DNA of 64,000 nucleotides from an uncultured Bacteroidota bacterium (GCA_903831575.1 CAIKYB010000037.1:124001-188000), one strand, 5' to 3'; positions 34,701 to 44,852 are shown, counted from the first letter of the stretch. Translations and numbers: made by a program. Notes: generated by a model from the sequence alone, not told the origin.

Positions 34701-35255
34701 ATGATTCCTTTAAAAAATATAGATAAATCCTGGACACTTTTCTTAGATCGTGATGGTGTGATTAATCATGAAAAACACCTAGATTATATTCATACCTGGG
34801 ATGAATTTGTTTTCTATGATGGCGTTACAGAAGCTATAAAAATTTTCTCTTCATTTTTTAATCGCATCATTGTAGTTACCAATCAGAAAGGGGTTGCTAA
34901 GGGACTAACAAAATTGGAAGATCTTAATCTCATACATATCAATATGAAAGCTGCGGTAGAATTTGAAGGTGGACATATTGATGCTGTTTATTTTTGTCCG
35001 GATCTTGATCAAAATAGTCCTGACCGAAAACCTAATCCTGGTATGGGTTTTAAGGCGAAGGCTGATTTTCCTGAAATCGATTTTTCGAAATCTATTATGA
35101 TTGGCAATACCATAAGTGATATGGAATTTGGTAGAAACATTGGTGCTTATACCGTATTTCTTCCAACTACAAGACCAGATGTAGCACTTGATGATCAAAG
35201 AATTGATTTGGTAACGGATTCTTTATTTTCTTTCTCAGCTTTTCTGCAATCATAA
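34701..35255 (+). CDS. gmhB: D-glycero-alpha-D-manno-heptose-1,7-bisphosphate 7-phosphatase
   Basis: 184 residues. HAD-family phosphatase with nucleophile motif LFLDRDGVINHE, VVTNQKGVAKG, FCPDLDQNSPDRKPNPGM and metal-binding MIGNTISDMEFG. GmhB enzymes normally have a Cys-rich zinc loop (CxH...CxC); here the segment YFCPDLDQNSPDRKP keeps only one Cys, so the zinc site seems lost. It removes the 7-phosphate from heptose bisphosphate. Last of the four GDP-heptose genes. Confidence 0.87.
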   Translation: MIPLKNIDKSWTLFLDRDGVINHEKHLDYIHTWDEFVFYDGVTEAIKIFSSFFNRIIVVTNQKGVAKGLTKLEDLNLIHINMKAAVEFEGGHIDAVYFCPDLDQNSPDRKPNPGMGFKAKADFPEIDFSKSIMIGNTISDMEFGRNIGAYTVFLPTTRPDVALDDQRIDLVTDSLFSFSAFLQS

Positions 35256-35391
35256 GATTTAGTTAATACAGGTCGAATGGATTTTCAGAATAACTATAAT
35301 TGCATAAATATTTTCCATAAAGATGAACATCTTCTAAGATTTCAAGAATGATTTATAGGAACTGTTTTTTAATTTAAATAATATTAGTCGT

Positions 35392-36336
35392 ATGAAATTC
35401 CCTTACTTACTTTTCATTTTAATTTCTCTTCAATTTAATGCTTCAGCACAGCATATTAAAAAAGATGACCTTCGGTTGTTAAAAAGTAAGGAAGATTCTA
35501 TGACTAAAAATGCTATTGAAATCCTTCAAGGAATAAATACAACTGACAGATTTATTGCAGATAGTACTTTTACAAAAATGCTTGTGCGTGCGTTAAAAAC
35601 AAAAAATTCTTTTTATTACTCTTTCGATTCTTTATTCACGATATCTAAATTATATGCACCAGACAGCAGCTTTAAAATATTTACTTGGCAATTAGTGATA
35701 GATGAAAATAAAACATGGCAACATGGCGCTATCCAAATGAAAACGGAAGATGGTTCATTGAAATTGATCCCCTTATTTGATAAATCTGATTTTATAGAAA
35801 ACATAGAAGATACCATAGGCAATAATTTCTCTTGGATTGGTGCAGTTTATTATAAAATTGTATTAAACAAGCGGAATAATGAAAACTATTATACCCTTTT
35901 AGGTTACGATGAAAATGACATAAGAAGTAACCGGAAAATTATCGAGTTACTTCATTTTGAAAATGCTGTACCCATTTTTGGTGGAAAATATTTCAGCGTG
36001 CCAGATGACAATATAAAACCGAAAAATCATGCACGCTTTATCATGGAATATAAGAAAGAAGCTGGTCCCAGACTCACTTATGACGATGAGCTGGGGATGA
36101 TTATCATGGAGCATTTAATATCACCATCTAATGAGCCCAATAAAAAATTCACCCTGATTGGTGATGGAGATTATGAAGGATTTAAATGGTTAAATGGGAA
36201 ATGGGTCTATATTTCAAAAGTATTCAATGAAGTTACTCCAGAAGGGAATGCGCCGATTCCAAATCCTATTCGAGATGATAATGGTAATATAGATGACCAA
36301 AAACTTAAAGGAAGGGAATTGGACAAGAAAAATTAA
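35392..36336 (+). CDS. Secreted protein of unknown function
   Basis: 314 residues with a signal peptide ([13 protein letters not shown], cleavage about 20). The mature part is mixed alpha/beta with no motif I recognise. Blocks such as [35 protein letters not shown] and [18 protein letters not shown] look conserved rather than random, and similar proteins are common as hypothetical secreted proteins in Chitinophagaceae. It is convergent with lepA; the two stop codons overlap by 4 nt. 136 nt after gmhB, so it is probably separate from the heptose cluster. Confidence 0.7.
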   Translation: MKFPYLLFILISLQFNASAQHIKKDDLRLLKSKEDSMTKNAIEILQGINTTDRFIADSTFTKMLVRALKTKNSFYYSFDSLFTISKLYAPDSSFKIFTWQLVIDENKTWQHGAIQMKTEDGSLKLIPLFDKSDFIENIEDTIGNNFSWIGAVYYKIVLNKRNNENYYTLLGYDENDIRSNRKIIELLHFENAVPIFGGKYFSVPDDNIKPKNHARFIMEYKKEAGPRLTYDDELGMIIMEHLISPSNEPNKKFTLIGDGDYEGFKWLNGKWVYISKVFNEVTPEGNAPIPNPIRDDNGNIDDQKLKGRELDKKN

Positions 36337-38150
36337 TCATCCAATTTCAATACTGCTAAAAATGCTTCTTGTGGAACTTCTATATTTCCAATCTGTCGCA
36401 TTCTCTTCTTACCTTCTTTTTGTTTTTCTAATAACTTTCTTTTTCTACTGATATCACCACCATAACATTTTGCGGTAACATCTTTACGCATAGCGCTGAT
36501 ATTTTCTCTTGCAATAACCTTCGCACCAATAGCTGCCTGAATCGCAATTTGAAACTGTTGACGTGTTAATAGATCTTTTAATTTTTCGCAAAGTCTTCTT
36601 CCAAAGTCTTGTGCACGTGTACGATGTATTAATGCACTTAGTGCATCTACTTTTTCACCGTTTAATAAGATATCCATTCTTACAATATCGCTTTCGCGAA
36701 ATCCAATTGGATGGTAATCAAACGAAGCGTACCCTCTTGTTTGAGATTTTAATTTATCATAAAAATCGAATACGATTTCTGTTAAAGGCATTTCAAAAGT
36801 AAGTTCTACACGAGTTGGGGTTAAATATCCCTGATGTATCAGCATTCCTCTTTTACCAATACATAATGTCATGATGTTGCCTATATAATCTGGTTTGGTG
36901 ATAATCTGTGCTTTAATAAAGGGCTCCTCAATTCTTTCCGTTCTTGTAGGGTCAGGCAAGGTAGCTGGATTGTGCACATCAATTTTTTCTCCTTTAACAG
37001 TATAGGCGATAAAACTTACGTTTGGAACAGTTGTAATAACAGTTTGATTGAATTCTCTTTCTAATCTTTCCTGAATAATTTCCATGTGTAACAAACCGAG
37101 GAATCCACAACGGAATCCAAAACCCAATGCCTGAGAGGTTTCTAATTCAAACGTAAGCGAAGCATCATTAAGTTGAAGTTTTTCCATACAATCGCGCAAC
37201 TCTTCAAACTTATCCGTATCAACTGGAAATATTCCAGCGAATACCATTGGTTTCACATCTTCAAATCCATCAATTCGTTGATTCGTGGGATTGATTACAG
37301 TAGTGAGCGTATCTCCTACTTTAACTTCTTTTGCATTCTTGATACCTGTAATAATATATCCTACATCTCCGCAATGCACTTCGTCTTTCTTTTCCATCCC
37401 TAATTTCAATATGCCCACTTCATCTGCTTCATATTCTTTTTCGGTACTGAAAAACTTAACTTTATCTCCTTTCTTTATGGAGCCATTAAATATTCTATAA
37501 TAGATGATAATTCCTCTGAAGCTATTGAAAACACTGTCAAAAATTAAAGCTTGTAAAGGAGCATCTTGAGAGCCCTTTGGAGCTGGGATTCTTTCACAAA
37601 TAGCATGTAAGATTTCTTCAATTCCAATTCCTGATTTTCCACTTGCTAATAAAATATCTTCTTCCTTACAACCTACAAGATCTATAATTTGGTCTTTAAC
37701 TTCAGGGATCATTGCCCCATCCATATCGATTTTATTAATTACAGGAATGATTTCTAAATCATTTTCAATAGCTAAATATAAATTACTGATAGTTTGAGCT
37801 TGAATTCCTTGAGTGGCATCAACTAACAGTAAAGCACCCTCGCAAGCAGCAAGCGCACGACTTACCTCATAGCTAAAATCCACATGGCCGGGAGTATCTA
37901 TTAAATTTAAAGTGTAAATTCCGTCAGGTGCTGCATTAGGAGAACCTAGATTCGAATAAGGATAATTAATCTGAATGGCATGACTTTTAATTGTAATTCC
38001 TTTTTCTCTTTCCAAATCCATGTCATCCAAAACCTGAGACTGCATATCTCGTTCACTTATAGTATTGGTTGTTTGAAGCAACCTATCTGCTAATGTGCTT
38101 TTCCCATGATCAATATGTGCGATTATGCAAAAATTTCTGATATTCTTCAT
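36333..38150 (-). CDS. lepA: Elongation factor 4 (LepA)
   Basis: 605 residues, full length. Translational GTPase with G1 [16 protein letters not shown]2/G3 region [11 protein letters not shown] and DTPGHVDF, and G4 NKID. The EF-4-specific C-terminal domain contains [20 protein letters not shown] and KMRQIG-like [17 protein letters not shown]. It back-translocates or remodels stalled ribosomes at the membrane. A TATTTTTG box on the minus strand at 38177-38184 is a fair promoter. Confidence 0.97.
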   Translation of the reverse strand: MKNIRNFCIIAHIDHGKSTLADRLLQTTNTISERDMQSQVLDDMDLEREKGITIKSHAIQINYPYSNLGSPNAAPDGIYTLNLIDTPGHVDFSYEVSRALAACEGALLLVDATQGIQAQTISNLYLAIENDLEIIPVINKIDMDGAMIPEVKDQIIDLVGCKEEDILLASGKSGIGIEEILHAICERIPAPKGSQDAPLQALIFDSVFNSFRGIIIYYRIFNGSIKKGDKVKFFSTEKEYEADEVGILKLGMEKKDEVHCGDVGYIITGIKNAKEVKVGDTLTTVINPTNQRIDGFEDVKPMVFAGIFPVDTDKFEELRDCMEKLQLNDASLTFELETSQALGFGFRCGFLGLLHMEIIQERLEREFNQTVITTVPNVSFIAYTVKGEKIDVHNPATLPDPTRTERIEEPFIKAQIITKPDYIGNIMTLCIGKRGMLIHQGYLTPTRVELTFEMPLTEIVFDFYDKLKSQTRGYASFDYHPIGFRESDIVRMDILLNGEKVDALSALIHRTRAQDFGRRLCEKLKDLLTRQQFQIAIQAAIGAKVIARENISAMRKDVTAKCYGGDISRKRKLLEKQKEGKKRMRQIGNIEVPQEAFLAVLKLDD

Positions 38151-38176
38151 TTCCTTTCTTTCAGCTTTTGAGATTG

Positions 38177-38209
38177 CAAAAATAACTTATTTTAAGCGTA
38201 AATCACAAT
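38177..38209 (-). promoter_or_regulatory. Probable lepA promoter
   Basis: Minus-strand TATTTTTG (38177-38184) matches TAnnTTTG, 27 nt before the lepA start, with a TTG about 21 nt upstream. Confidence 0.45.
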
Positions 38210-38330
38210 GATTAGAAATGAACTTACTGACATCTTTAATAATTATCATCAATTGAAAAAGTGAGATAATTTAGAATAATGCTGTGGTCAATCTTAAAGG
38301 TAGAATTTCGAAGAGGAAATGCTGTTTATT

Positions 38331-39092
38331 TTACTTTAAACTTTTAATTATAGTCAAAAACTCTGTTGCATTAAGACTTGCACCACCAATTAACCCGCCA
38401 TCAACATCAGAGTTGTTGAAAATTTCTTCAGCATTTGACCCTTTTACACTTCCTCCATATAAAATGGAAATACTTTCTGCGGTTGTTATTCCAAATTGGG
38501 TAGACAATACTTTTCTTATGTGTGCATGCATTTCCTGGGCTTCTTCACTAGTTGCTGTTTTTCCTGTGCCAATTGCCCAAATTGGTTCATAGGCGATTAC
38601 GACTTTTTTTATTTGCTCTGTTGTTAATTGAAATAGACTTTCTCTCAATTGATGCTCAACGAAAGTGTTTTGATTATTGGATTCTCTTGTGCCTAAGGAT
38701 TCACCGCAACAAAAAATGGGATGAATATTCGATTCTAAAGCAAGATCAACTTTTTGTTTCAGTACTTTATTGTCTTCATGGTTGTATAATCTTCTTTCAC
38801 TATGTCCGATGATAACATATTTTATCCCAATTCCATCCAGCATTTCCGAACTTACTTCTCCAGTATAAGCTCCATTTTTTGTTGACGCACAATTTTGTGC
38901 AGCGACAAAAAATGAATTTTTATTTCCGATAATATTTTTAATATTTATTAGATAAGGAAAAGGTACAGCGAATACAACCTGTTGATTGTCTTTTAAAGAA
39001 AGAGTAGCTTTTAATATTTCATCAACTAAAGATTCCGCTTCAATGTTACTTAAATTCATTTTCCAATTTGCTACAATAATTTGTTTCCGCAT
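38331..39092 (-). CDS. tpiA: Triosephosphate isomerase
   Basis: 253 residues. N-terminal NWKMN, catalytic His in IIGHSERR, catalytic Glu in VIAYEPIWAIGTGK, and phosphate-binding LYGGSVKGSNAEE and GGLIGGASL. It interconverts dihydroxyacetone phosphate and glyceraldehyde 3-phosphate. The start lies 3 nt after the stop of the GlmU-like gene, so the two are co-transcribed. Confidence 0.97.
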   Translation of the reverse strand: MRKQIIVANWKMNLSNIEAESLVDEILKATLSLKDNQQVVFAVPFPYLINIKNIIGNKNSFFVAAQNCASTKNGAYTGEVSSEMLDGIGIKYVIIGHSERRLYNHEDNKVLKQKVDLALESNIHPIFCCGESLGTRESNNQNTFVEHQLRESLFQLTTEQIKKVVIAYEPIWAIGTGKTATSEEAQEMHAHIRKVLSTQFGITTAESISILYGGSVKGSNAEEIFNNSDVDGGLIGGASLNATEFLTIIKSLK

Positions 39093-39095
39093 ATT

Positions 39096-40145
39096 TTATT
39101 TTTCTTTAGAATATAATGATGTTAGTATTTCAATTTCAGCAGTTGTAATCGAATTGTTTTTCATTTTTTTCCAATTGTCAATATCACTGATTGCTTTATC
39201 TAATTCATATCGTTTCTTACCCCAGCTAAAATTACTTGAATATTTTGGAGGAAAACCAGGTTCGAATATATTGCAACAAACTCCTACAATACTTCCGGTA
39301 TTGAATGAAGTATTAATCGCACTTCGGCTAAAATCTCCCATAATAAGCCCAGCTTTATTACCAGCGGAAATAGGTTCAGCAAATGTATCTAATTGATACT
39401 TGACCTCACTGCCATTATTTTTTACATTACTGTTGCTGGTGCCTGCTCCCAAATTACACCATGCTCCTATTACACTATCGCCTAAATAGCCATCATGAGC
39501 TTTGTTGCTATTGTCCAGTATAATGGAATTCTTTATTTCTCCTCCAACAACGCAGTTTTGACCAATTGTTGTTGCGCCGTATATTTTAGTTCCCATCTTT
39601 ACCACACTATTTTCACCTAATGAAAAAGGCCCACGAATTAAACTTCCTTCCATGATCTGCGTGTTCTTGCCAATGTAAATTGGTCCGCTTGATGCATTTA
39701 AAGAACTGTATTCGATTTGAGCCCCTTCTTCCACGAAGATATCTTTTGTGTTGATGATATTATTGGATGAAGAAATAGGGGCTGATATTCTATTTTGTGT
39801 AAGATATTCAAAATCTTTTCTGAGTGCCCAATCGTTGTATTGAAAAATATGCCAGGGATATTTAATGATTTTTATTGCGGAGCTTTCATTGATTTCTTTA
39901 TTAAAACTTGATAATTCAATTAGGTGTGTATAATTTTCATTTGTTGGAATAATATTCGCTGGAATTGAAATGTAATCTTTGCAGTTTTCTGTGGAAATAA
40001 TAATATGGTATCCTTTATTATGAACAAGTAATTCCCATTTTTCTCTTATGGAAGAAATGCCTATTCTAATCTCTGAAACATGTCTGGTTAGAGATAAAGG
40101 TGTTAGTGTTTTTTTACAAAGGTTATCATCTAAGAAAATGTTCAT
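39096..40145 (-). CDS. GlmU-like putative sugar nucleotidyltransferase with left-handed beta helix
   Basis: 349 residues. A degenerate N-terminal half (FLDDNLCKKTLTPLSLTR, EIRIGISSIREKWE) lacks the usual GGxGTRM nucleotide loop. It is followed by hexapeptide repeats (GPIYIGKNTQIMEGSLIRGP, GENSVVKMGTKIYGATTIG, NLGAGTSNSNVKNNG). Bacteroidota genomes carry such 'GlmU family' proteins, often next to tpiA, in addition to or instead of true GlmU. The NLGAGT segment resembles the acetyltransferase active region of GlmU. The reaction is uncertain; an acyl or nucleotidyl transfer to a sugar phosphate is the family expectation. Confidence 0.8.
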   Translation of the reverse strand: MNIFLDDNLCKKTLTPLSLTRHVSEIRIGISSIREKWELLVHNKGYHIIISTENCKDYISIPANIIPTNENYTHLIELSSFNKEINESSAIKIIKYPWHIFQYNDWALRKDFEYLTQNRISAPISSSNNIINTKDIFVEEGAQIEYSSLNASSGPIYIGKNTQIMEGSLIRGPFSLGENSVVKMGTKIYGATTIGQNCVVGGEIKNSIILDNSNKAHDGYLGDSVIGAWCNLGAGTSNSNVKNNGSEVKYQLDTFAEPISAGNKAGLIMGDFSRSAINTSFNTGSIVGVCCNIFEPGFPPKYSSNFSWGKKRYELDKAISDIDNWKKMKNNSITTAEIEILTSLYSKEK

Positions 40146-40240
40146 GATAATAAAAGTAGTAAGTTATTAATAAAAATAAGGGTTTATGTTGTATCTCCAT
40201 ATTATTATTGGTATAAAATTGAGATTAGGTTTAATTGAAA

Positions 40241-40273
40241 AAAAAATCCCAACGATAAGCGTCGGGATTTTTA
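40241..40273 (-). terminator. Intrinsic terminator of rpmE2
   Basis: A hairpin with stem AATCCC-ACG/CGT-GGGATT around ATAAG, flanked by A and T runs, 20 nt past the rpmE2 stop. Confidence 0.75.
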
Positions 40274-40293
40274 AATAGTATATAATAAAGCTT

Positions 40294-40551
40294 TTATTTT
40301 GCTTTTTTCTCGTAACGTTTTTTGAATTTATCAATACGACCTGCAGTATCAACCAGTACATTTTTACCAGTATAAAAAGGGTGAGATGTGTTAGAGATCT
40401 CCAATTTGATAACTGGATATTCTTGACCATCACCTTCAAACACTATTGTTTCACCAGTGTTAGCAGTAGAACGACTTAAAAAAGTGTGCCCATTACTCAT
40501 GTCTTTAAAAACAACTGTTCTGTAATTTTTTGGGTGTATTTCTTGTTTCAT
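40294..40551 (-). CDS. rpmE2: Ribosomal protein L31, type B
   Basis: 85 residues. [20 protein letters not shown] and [20 protein letters not shown] are the L31 B-type blocks. The zinc-binding cysteines of A-type L31 are absent, as expected for the zinc-independent B form. It binds the 50S central protuberance. The leader has a small stem GTACGG/CCGTAC (40567-40572 and 40579-40584) that may influence translation. Confidence 0.95.
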   Translation of the reverse strand: MKQEIHPKNYRTVVFKDMSNGHTFLSRSTANTGETIVFEGDGQEYPVIKLEISNTSHPFYTGKNVLVDTAGRIDKFKKRYEKKAK

Positions 40552-40647
40552 TTTTATTTTTTTTGTGTACGGGTTTTGCCGTACTTGTTATTTTTGAGAT
40601 GCGAAAATAGGTAATTTTACTTTAAAATGGAAATTTTAATGGATAAA

Positions 40648-41139
40648 CTAACTCTTCATATTAATGTATTGAAGTGCCAATCCTATGTCCCAGGTCTTAC
40701 TGAGAGCTATAACTTCCTGTAAATCATCTATTTTTTTGCCGGTTATCCTAATAATATCATCCATTATGGCAACTTGAACTTTCAAGCCACTTTCTTTTAT
40801 TAATTTGACTATCTTCTTTGCATCTTCCTGTTTTATGCCATTTCTAACAGCAACTTCTTTCTTTGTAACTTTTCCACTTATAAAAGCATCTTTACTCAGA
40901 TCATATATTTCAGCAGCGAGTCCTTGTTTGATACTTCTGCTAATTAGCACATCAACGATCTGGTCGATTTTCATTTCACTATCTGCTTCAAGATTTAATT
41001 TAAATTCCTTTTTGTTGAGTTCAATCACAACATGAGAACCTTTAAAGTCAAAGCGGTTTGTGATTTCTTTATTTACAACGTTTATTGCATTATCTAGTGT
41101 TTGCAAATCTACTTTACTTACGAGGTCAAAAGAAGCCAT
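40648..41139 (-). CDS. YajQ-family nucleotide-binding protein
   Basis: 163 residues. Begins ASFDLVSKVDLQTLDNAINV and contains NRFDFKGSH, QGLAAEIYDLSK, KKIVKLIKESGLKVQ and the end TWDIGLALQYINMKS. These blocks define YajQ/DUF520, two ferredoxin-like halves that bind tRNA or GTP in E. coli and cyclic di-GMP in Xanthomonas and Pseudomonas. The role here is unknown. 12 nt after lgt ends on the same strand, so probably co-transcribed. Confidence 0.92.
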   Translation of the reverse strand: MASFDLVSKVDLQTLDNAINVVNKEITNRFDFKGSHVVIELNKKEFKLNLEADSEMKIDQIVDVLISRSIKQGLAAEIYDLSKDAFISGKVTKKEVAVRNGIKQEDAKKIVKLIKESGLKVQVAIMDDIIRITGKKIDDLQEVIALSKTWDIGLALQYINMKS

Positions 41140-41151
41140 AATGTGTTAGGT

Positions 41152-42492
41152 TTAAGATTTAAAATTTAAGTTGTCTGCGTTTGAATATTTCAACTTGGAG
41201 TATACCATTAAGCTAATTCCTCCGATCATTAAGCATAATGCAATGAATTGAGCTTGTGTTGATTGAAAGCCCATAATCTCGTAAAATCTATTTACTCTTA
41301 AGCGTTCGATTAGGAGTCGTTCTGCACCATTAATAGTTAAGTAAATTCCAAACATCAACATAGGGGCTTTTATGCTACTACGTTTTAGCCACATTATTAA
41401 AAAGAAAAATGAACAAATAATAGTCTCGAAAAGTGGCGTTGGAAATACTGGTTGTGGCAAAATGTGATTGTGTTCATCAGTAATACCTGGCATAATGATT
41501 CCGTCTTTGTTTACATTTTGTGGATATGAATAAGCGAATAGCCAAGCTGGTAAAAATGAAGGAGCAACGAAAGGATAATGCGGCACTTGATCTAATGTTG
41601 GATAAACCCGGTCTGTGACATATATAGCTTTTGCAGCATCATTTACCATCCCTTGAAGATAGTAAGTCTCGTTATTTTTAAGATTATTTTTAAAGTCATC
41701 CCCTTTAGCTAAAACAACTTTTCCTGTATTGTCGCTCACGTAAGCGCTATTGTATATTCCCCAATCTCCATCTCCAGAAATCTGACAACCAATTCTTCCG
41801 ATAGCATATGCAATCATTAAAGCAGGTGCTGCAGCGTCAACTAAATATTTAAGTCTTATCCCTTTAGTATATGAATACCAGCATATTGCGATAGATGCCA
41901 TAATTAATCCGCCGTAAAATGCTAGTCCACTTTGTGAAAATAAACGTTCTATAGGATGAGCCCAAAAATCGTCCCAATGTTCAAGATTATCAAAAAGTTT
42001 TGCGCCTAAAATTCCAAATATTAAACCGAGTATGATAATGTCGCCTACCCTATCATGTGGCCAAATTCTGATTGTTCTGTGTTCAGGTGTCTTTAATTTT
42101 TGTTTATTCTTCTCCCACCATTTAATAAAAATCAAGACAAGGGCAAGAGCTATTCCTCCTTGTATGCTGCCTTGTTTTGAAAATATATATTCCTGAGGTG
42201 AAATGTCATCAGCTTTCGTTAAAAAAATCCCTAAAAACTTATATCCAAATATAAATCCTATTATACCATTGGTCAATAATTCAAAGAATGAAGCCGGATT
42301 CCCTACAGTAATTATTTCTTCTCTTGGTAGAAATAATCCTTGTTTTTCTTTTCTTTTCAATTCAATAGATAAAACCCAGGCAGCTACTAAAAATCCAAGT
42401 GCAACCATTAAACCAAAAGTATTTAAAAAGCTTAACGATTTCCATTCTACACCGAATAGATCCTTAAAAACATAATATAAATTTGGATACAT
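41152..42492 (-). CDS. lgt: Prolipoprotein diacylglyceryl transferase with large insertion
   Basis: 446 residues, against roughly 260-300 in most bacteria. Membrane core with GGIALALVLIF, SGLAFYGGLIM (the conserved H/R-G-G region), the signature RIGCQISGDGDWG, and the C-terminal block RLLIERLRVN. Between the signature and PVFPTPLFET lies an extra hydrophilic stretch of about 90 residues (from NSAYVSDNTGK to ITDEHNHILPQ) that should sit on the periplasmic face. It transfers diacylglycerol to the lipobox Cys of prolipoproteins, several of which are encoded in this window. 16 nt after the bacilliredoxin gene. Confidence 0.9.
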   Translation of the reverse strand: MYPNLYYVFKDLFGVEWKSLSFLNTFGLMVALGFLVAAWVLSIELKRKEKQGLFLPREEIITVGNPASFFELLTNGIIGFIFGYKFLGIFLTKADDISPQEYIFSKQGSIQGGIALALVLIFIKWWEKNKQKLKTPEHRTIRIWPHDRVGDIIILGLIFGILGAKLFDNLEHWDDFWAHPIERLFSQSGLAFYGGLIMASIAICWYSYTKGIRLKYLVDAAAPALMIAYAIGRIGCQISGDGDWGIYNSAYVSDNTGKVVLAKGDDFKNNLKNNETYYLQGMVNDAAKAIYVTDRVYPTLDQVPHYPFVAPSFLPAWLFAYSYPQNVNKDGIIMPGITDEHNHILPQPVFPTPLFETIICSFFFLIMWLKRSSIKAPMLMFGIYLTINGAERLLIERLRVNRFYEIMGFQSTQAQFIALCLMIGGISLMVYSKLKYSNADNLNFKS

Positions 42493-42508
42493 TTGAAGTT
42501 TATTTTGT

Positions 42509-42925
42509 TTAGTTACAATAATTTTCGAATGCGCCCATTAAATTGTCTGCAATCATTTGCGCACTTCTGCCTTCAATATTGTGACGTTCTATAAAGTGAA
42601 CCAATTGACCATCTTTAAACAATGCGATAGCAGGAGATGTTGGCGGATATGGCAAAAGATATTCTCTTACTTTTTTAACAGCATCAATATCAAAACCTGC
42701 AAAGCTGGTGGTAATGTGATCTGGTTTTTTAAGCGTATTTTTTACAGCCATCAATACTCCTGGTCTTGCAGTACCTGCACTACAGCCGCAAACTGAATTA
42801 ATCATAACTAAAGTAGTGCCTTTCTCATCCATTACTTTTTGAACATCATCTGCTGTTAAGAGTTCTTGAAAACCATTTTCGGTTAACTCTTCTTTCATTG
42901 GGATTACAATTTCTGCGGGATACAT
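42509..42925 (-). CDS. Bacilliredoxin (BrxA/BrxB, YphP family)
   Basis: 138 residues. DUF1094 thioredoxin-like fold with the CGC active site in NSVCGCSAGTARP (C46, C48), start MYPAEIVIPMKEEL and end DGQLVHFIERHNIEGRSA. In Bacillus the family removes bacillithiol from proteins under oxidative stress; some Bacteroidota make bacillithiol, so the same role is plausible. Probably in one transcript with lgt and yajQ. Confidence 0.92.
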   Translation of the reverse strand: MYPAEIVIPMKEELTENGFQELLTADDVQKVMDEKGTTLVMINSVCGCSAGTARPGVLMAVKNTLKKPDHITTSFAGFDIDAVKKVREYLLPYPPTSPAIALFKDGQLVHFIERHNIEGRSAQMIADNLMGAFENYCN

Positions 42926-42976
42926 ATTTTTTAGTTTTTAAGATTTATTAGTTGGTTAGTTTATTGGTTGATTTGT

Positions 42977-44392
42977 TTAATAGCCTAAAATCTTCAACAT
43001 GCTTTGAGCAGTTTGTTCTTTTGCATAAACCCAATCTACTAATTTACCATTTTTATCATGGCCAATGATAATATGTTTTGGCGAAGGTATCATACAATGT
43101 TTGATACCGCCATAGCCACTTATTTGATCCTGATAAGCACCTGTATGAAAGAATCCAACGTATAAGGGTTCTCCATCTTCTAATTTTGGAAGAAACACTT
43201 CATTGATATGCTCTTCAGAATCATAATAATCATGGCTATCACAGGTGATTCCTCCCAATACTACACGGTGGTATTCATTATCCCATTTATTTATAGGTAG
43301 CATTAGAAATTTCTCTCCAATACCCCATGTGTCAGGTAAAGTTGTGATAAATGAAGAATCAATCATGTACCAGGTTTCCCTGTCATTCTGCATTTTCTGT
43401 CCTATAACACTATAAATGTGTGCCATGCTTTCTCCTACAGTGTAACTACCAAATTCTGTAAAAATATTGGGCATGGGGACTTTGCTTCTTGTGCAGGCAA
43501 CTTTTATATTTCTAACAATTTCATTGATCATGAATTGATAATCGTATTCAAAACCCAGGGAATGTTTTATGGGAAAACCTCCACCAATATTGATGGAATC
43601 CAATTCAGGGCAAATTTTCTTTAATTGACAATAAAGGTTGACCACTTTATTCAACTCACTCCAATAATAAATATCATCCTTTATTCCTTTATTCAAAAAG
43701 ATATGAAGCATTTTTAATTGAAAACGATGCTCATTCCCTTCTATTTTATCAACATAAAATTCAAGTATATCTTTTGCACGTATGCCTAAACGAGATGTAT
43801 AAAAAGGGAAGTTTGGCTCTTCTTCTGCGGCGACTCTTATGCCTAGATTAAATGGGACTCTGACAGATTTGATATAGGCCTTTAGCTCTTCTTTATTATC
43901 AAGGATTGGTATTACGTTTTTAAACCCTCCATTTAATAATCCCGCAATTCTTTGTGTGTATGGTTTTTGTTTATAGCCATTGCAGATAATGAATATGTCC
44001 TTGTTTATTTTCTTTTTTTCATAAAGCTTTTTAATGATATCGATATCATAAGCATAAGAAGTTTCGAGATGAATATCGTTTTTTAGTGCTTCTTCAACTA
44101 CAAAAGAAAAGTGTGAACTTTTGGTGCAATAGCAATAATTATATTTTCCGGTGTATTTGTGTTTTTTAAAAGCATTGGCAAACATAGTTTTAGCTTTGTT
44201 AATTTGCTTGCCAATTTTCGGTAAATAACTAAGTTTGAGTGGTGTGCCGTATTTGTCTATTAAAGCCTTAATGTCTTGGTTGTTATATTGTAGATAATTG
44301 TTTACTAATTTAAAATCCTCTTGAGGGAAATTAAATGTTTGATTTACCAAATCTCTGTAGGTATTGTTCATGCTTTCGTTGGTCATTCTCAA
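42977..44392 (-). CDS. Arginine decarboxylase-like PLP enzyme (fold III)
   Basis: 471 residues. Alanine-racemase-type barrel with PLP Lys91 in YCTKSSHFSF, substrate and phosphate motifs SINIGGGFPIKHS and FTEFGSYTVGES, and second active site Cys in GGITCDSHDYYDSEEH. Biosynthetic SpeA proteins are about 630 residues; this lacks their C-terminal domain. In Bacteroidota, proteins of this size and sequence are annotated as arginine decarboxylase and feed the carbamoylputrescine or spermidine pathway. The substrate is not certain. A later Met (MNNTYRDLV, 21 nt in) could be the true start. Confidence 0.82.
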   Translation of the reverse strand: MRMTNESMNNTYRDLVNQTFNFPQEDFKLVNNYLQYNNQDIKALIDKYGTPLKLSYLPKIGKQINKAKTMFANAFKKHKYTGKYNYCYCTKSSHFSFVVEEALKNDIHLETSYAYDIDIIKKLYEKKKINKDIFIICNGYKQKPYTQRIAGLLNGGFKNVIPILDNKEELKAYIKSVRVPFNLGIRVAAEEEPNFPFYTSRLGIRAKDILEFYVDKIEGNEHRFQLKMLHIFLNKGIKDDIYYWSELNKVVNLYCQLKKICPELDSINIGGGFPIKHSLGFEYDYQFMINEIVRNIKVACTRSKVPMPNIFTEFGSYTVGESMAHIYSVIGQKMQNDRETWYMIDSSFITTLPDTWGIGEKFLMLPINKWDNEYHRVVLGGITCDSHDYYDSEEHINEVFLPKLEDGEPLYVGFFHTGAYQDQISGYGGIKHCMIPSPKHIIIGHDKNGKLVDWVYAKEQTAQSMLKILGY

Positions 44393-44451
44393 AAATAAAG
44401 TTTAATAAAATTAAGTTTGTAAAGATATTATTTAAGAATAGAATCTAAATA

Positions 44452-44483
44452 TAAAATCCGGATACCATACAGGACCCGGATTT
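44452..44483 (-). terminator. Intrinsic terminator of rpmI-rplT
   Basis: AAATCCGG (44454-44461) and CCGGATTT (44476-44483) form an 8-bp stem with a further weak pairing inside, followed by T's on the minus strand. It lies 25 nt past rplT. Confidence 0.75.
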
Positions 44484-44507
44484 CAAATTATTATTTGTAC
44501 AGTTTAT

Positions 44508-44852
44508 TTATTTAACTGAATCAACAAGTTTTTTGAAAGACTCGGGTTCATTCATTGCTAAATCAGCTAAAACCTTACGATTCAGATCAATTTTCTTTTC
44601 GTTTAGTTTATTGATGAACTGGCTGTAAGTCATTCCTTCAGCTCTTACAGCTGCATTAATACGAGCAATCCATAATGTGCGGTATTCACGCTTTTTTAAT
44701 TTGCGTCCAACATAACTATAAGTAAGACCTTTTTCCATTACGTTTTTCGCAACGGTGTATACATTTTTACGTTTGCCGTAATATCCTTTAGCGGCTTTTA
44801 ATATTCTTTTGCGGCGAGCTCTGCTGGCTACTGCATTTACTGAACGTGGCAT
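44508..44852 (-). CDS. rplT: Ribosomal protein L20
   Basis: 114 residues. [36 protein letters not shown], then [16 protein letters not shown] and [10 protein letters not shown] are the L20 signature blocks. It binds 23S rRNA early in 50S assembly and represses its own operon in several phyla. 48 nt after rpmI, sharing the promoter and structured leader upstream of it. Confidence 0.98.
   Translation of the reverse strand: MPRSVNAVASRARRKRILKAAKGYYGKRKNVYTVAKNVMEKGLTYSYVGRKLKKREYRTLWIARINAAVRAEGMTYSQFINKLNEKKIDLNRKVLADLAMNEPESFKKLVDSVK

Noticed and set aside
40167..40439. 90-codon minus frame overlapping rpmE2
   Set aside because: It runs through rpmE2 in another frame and across its terminator.
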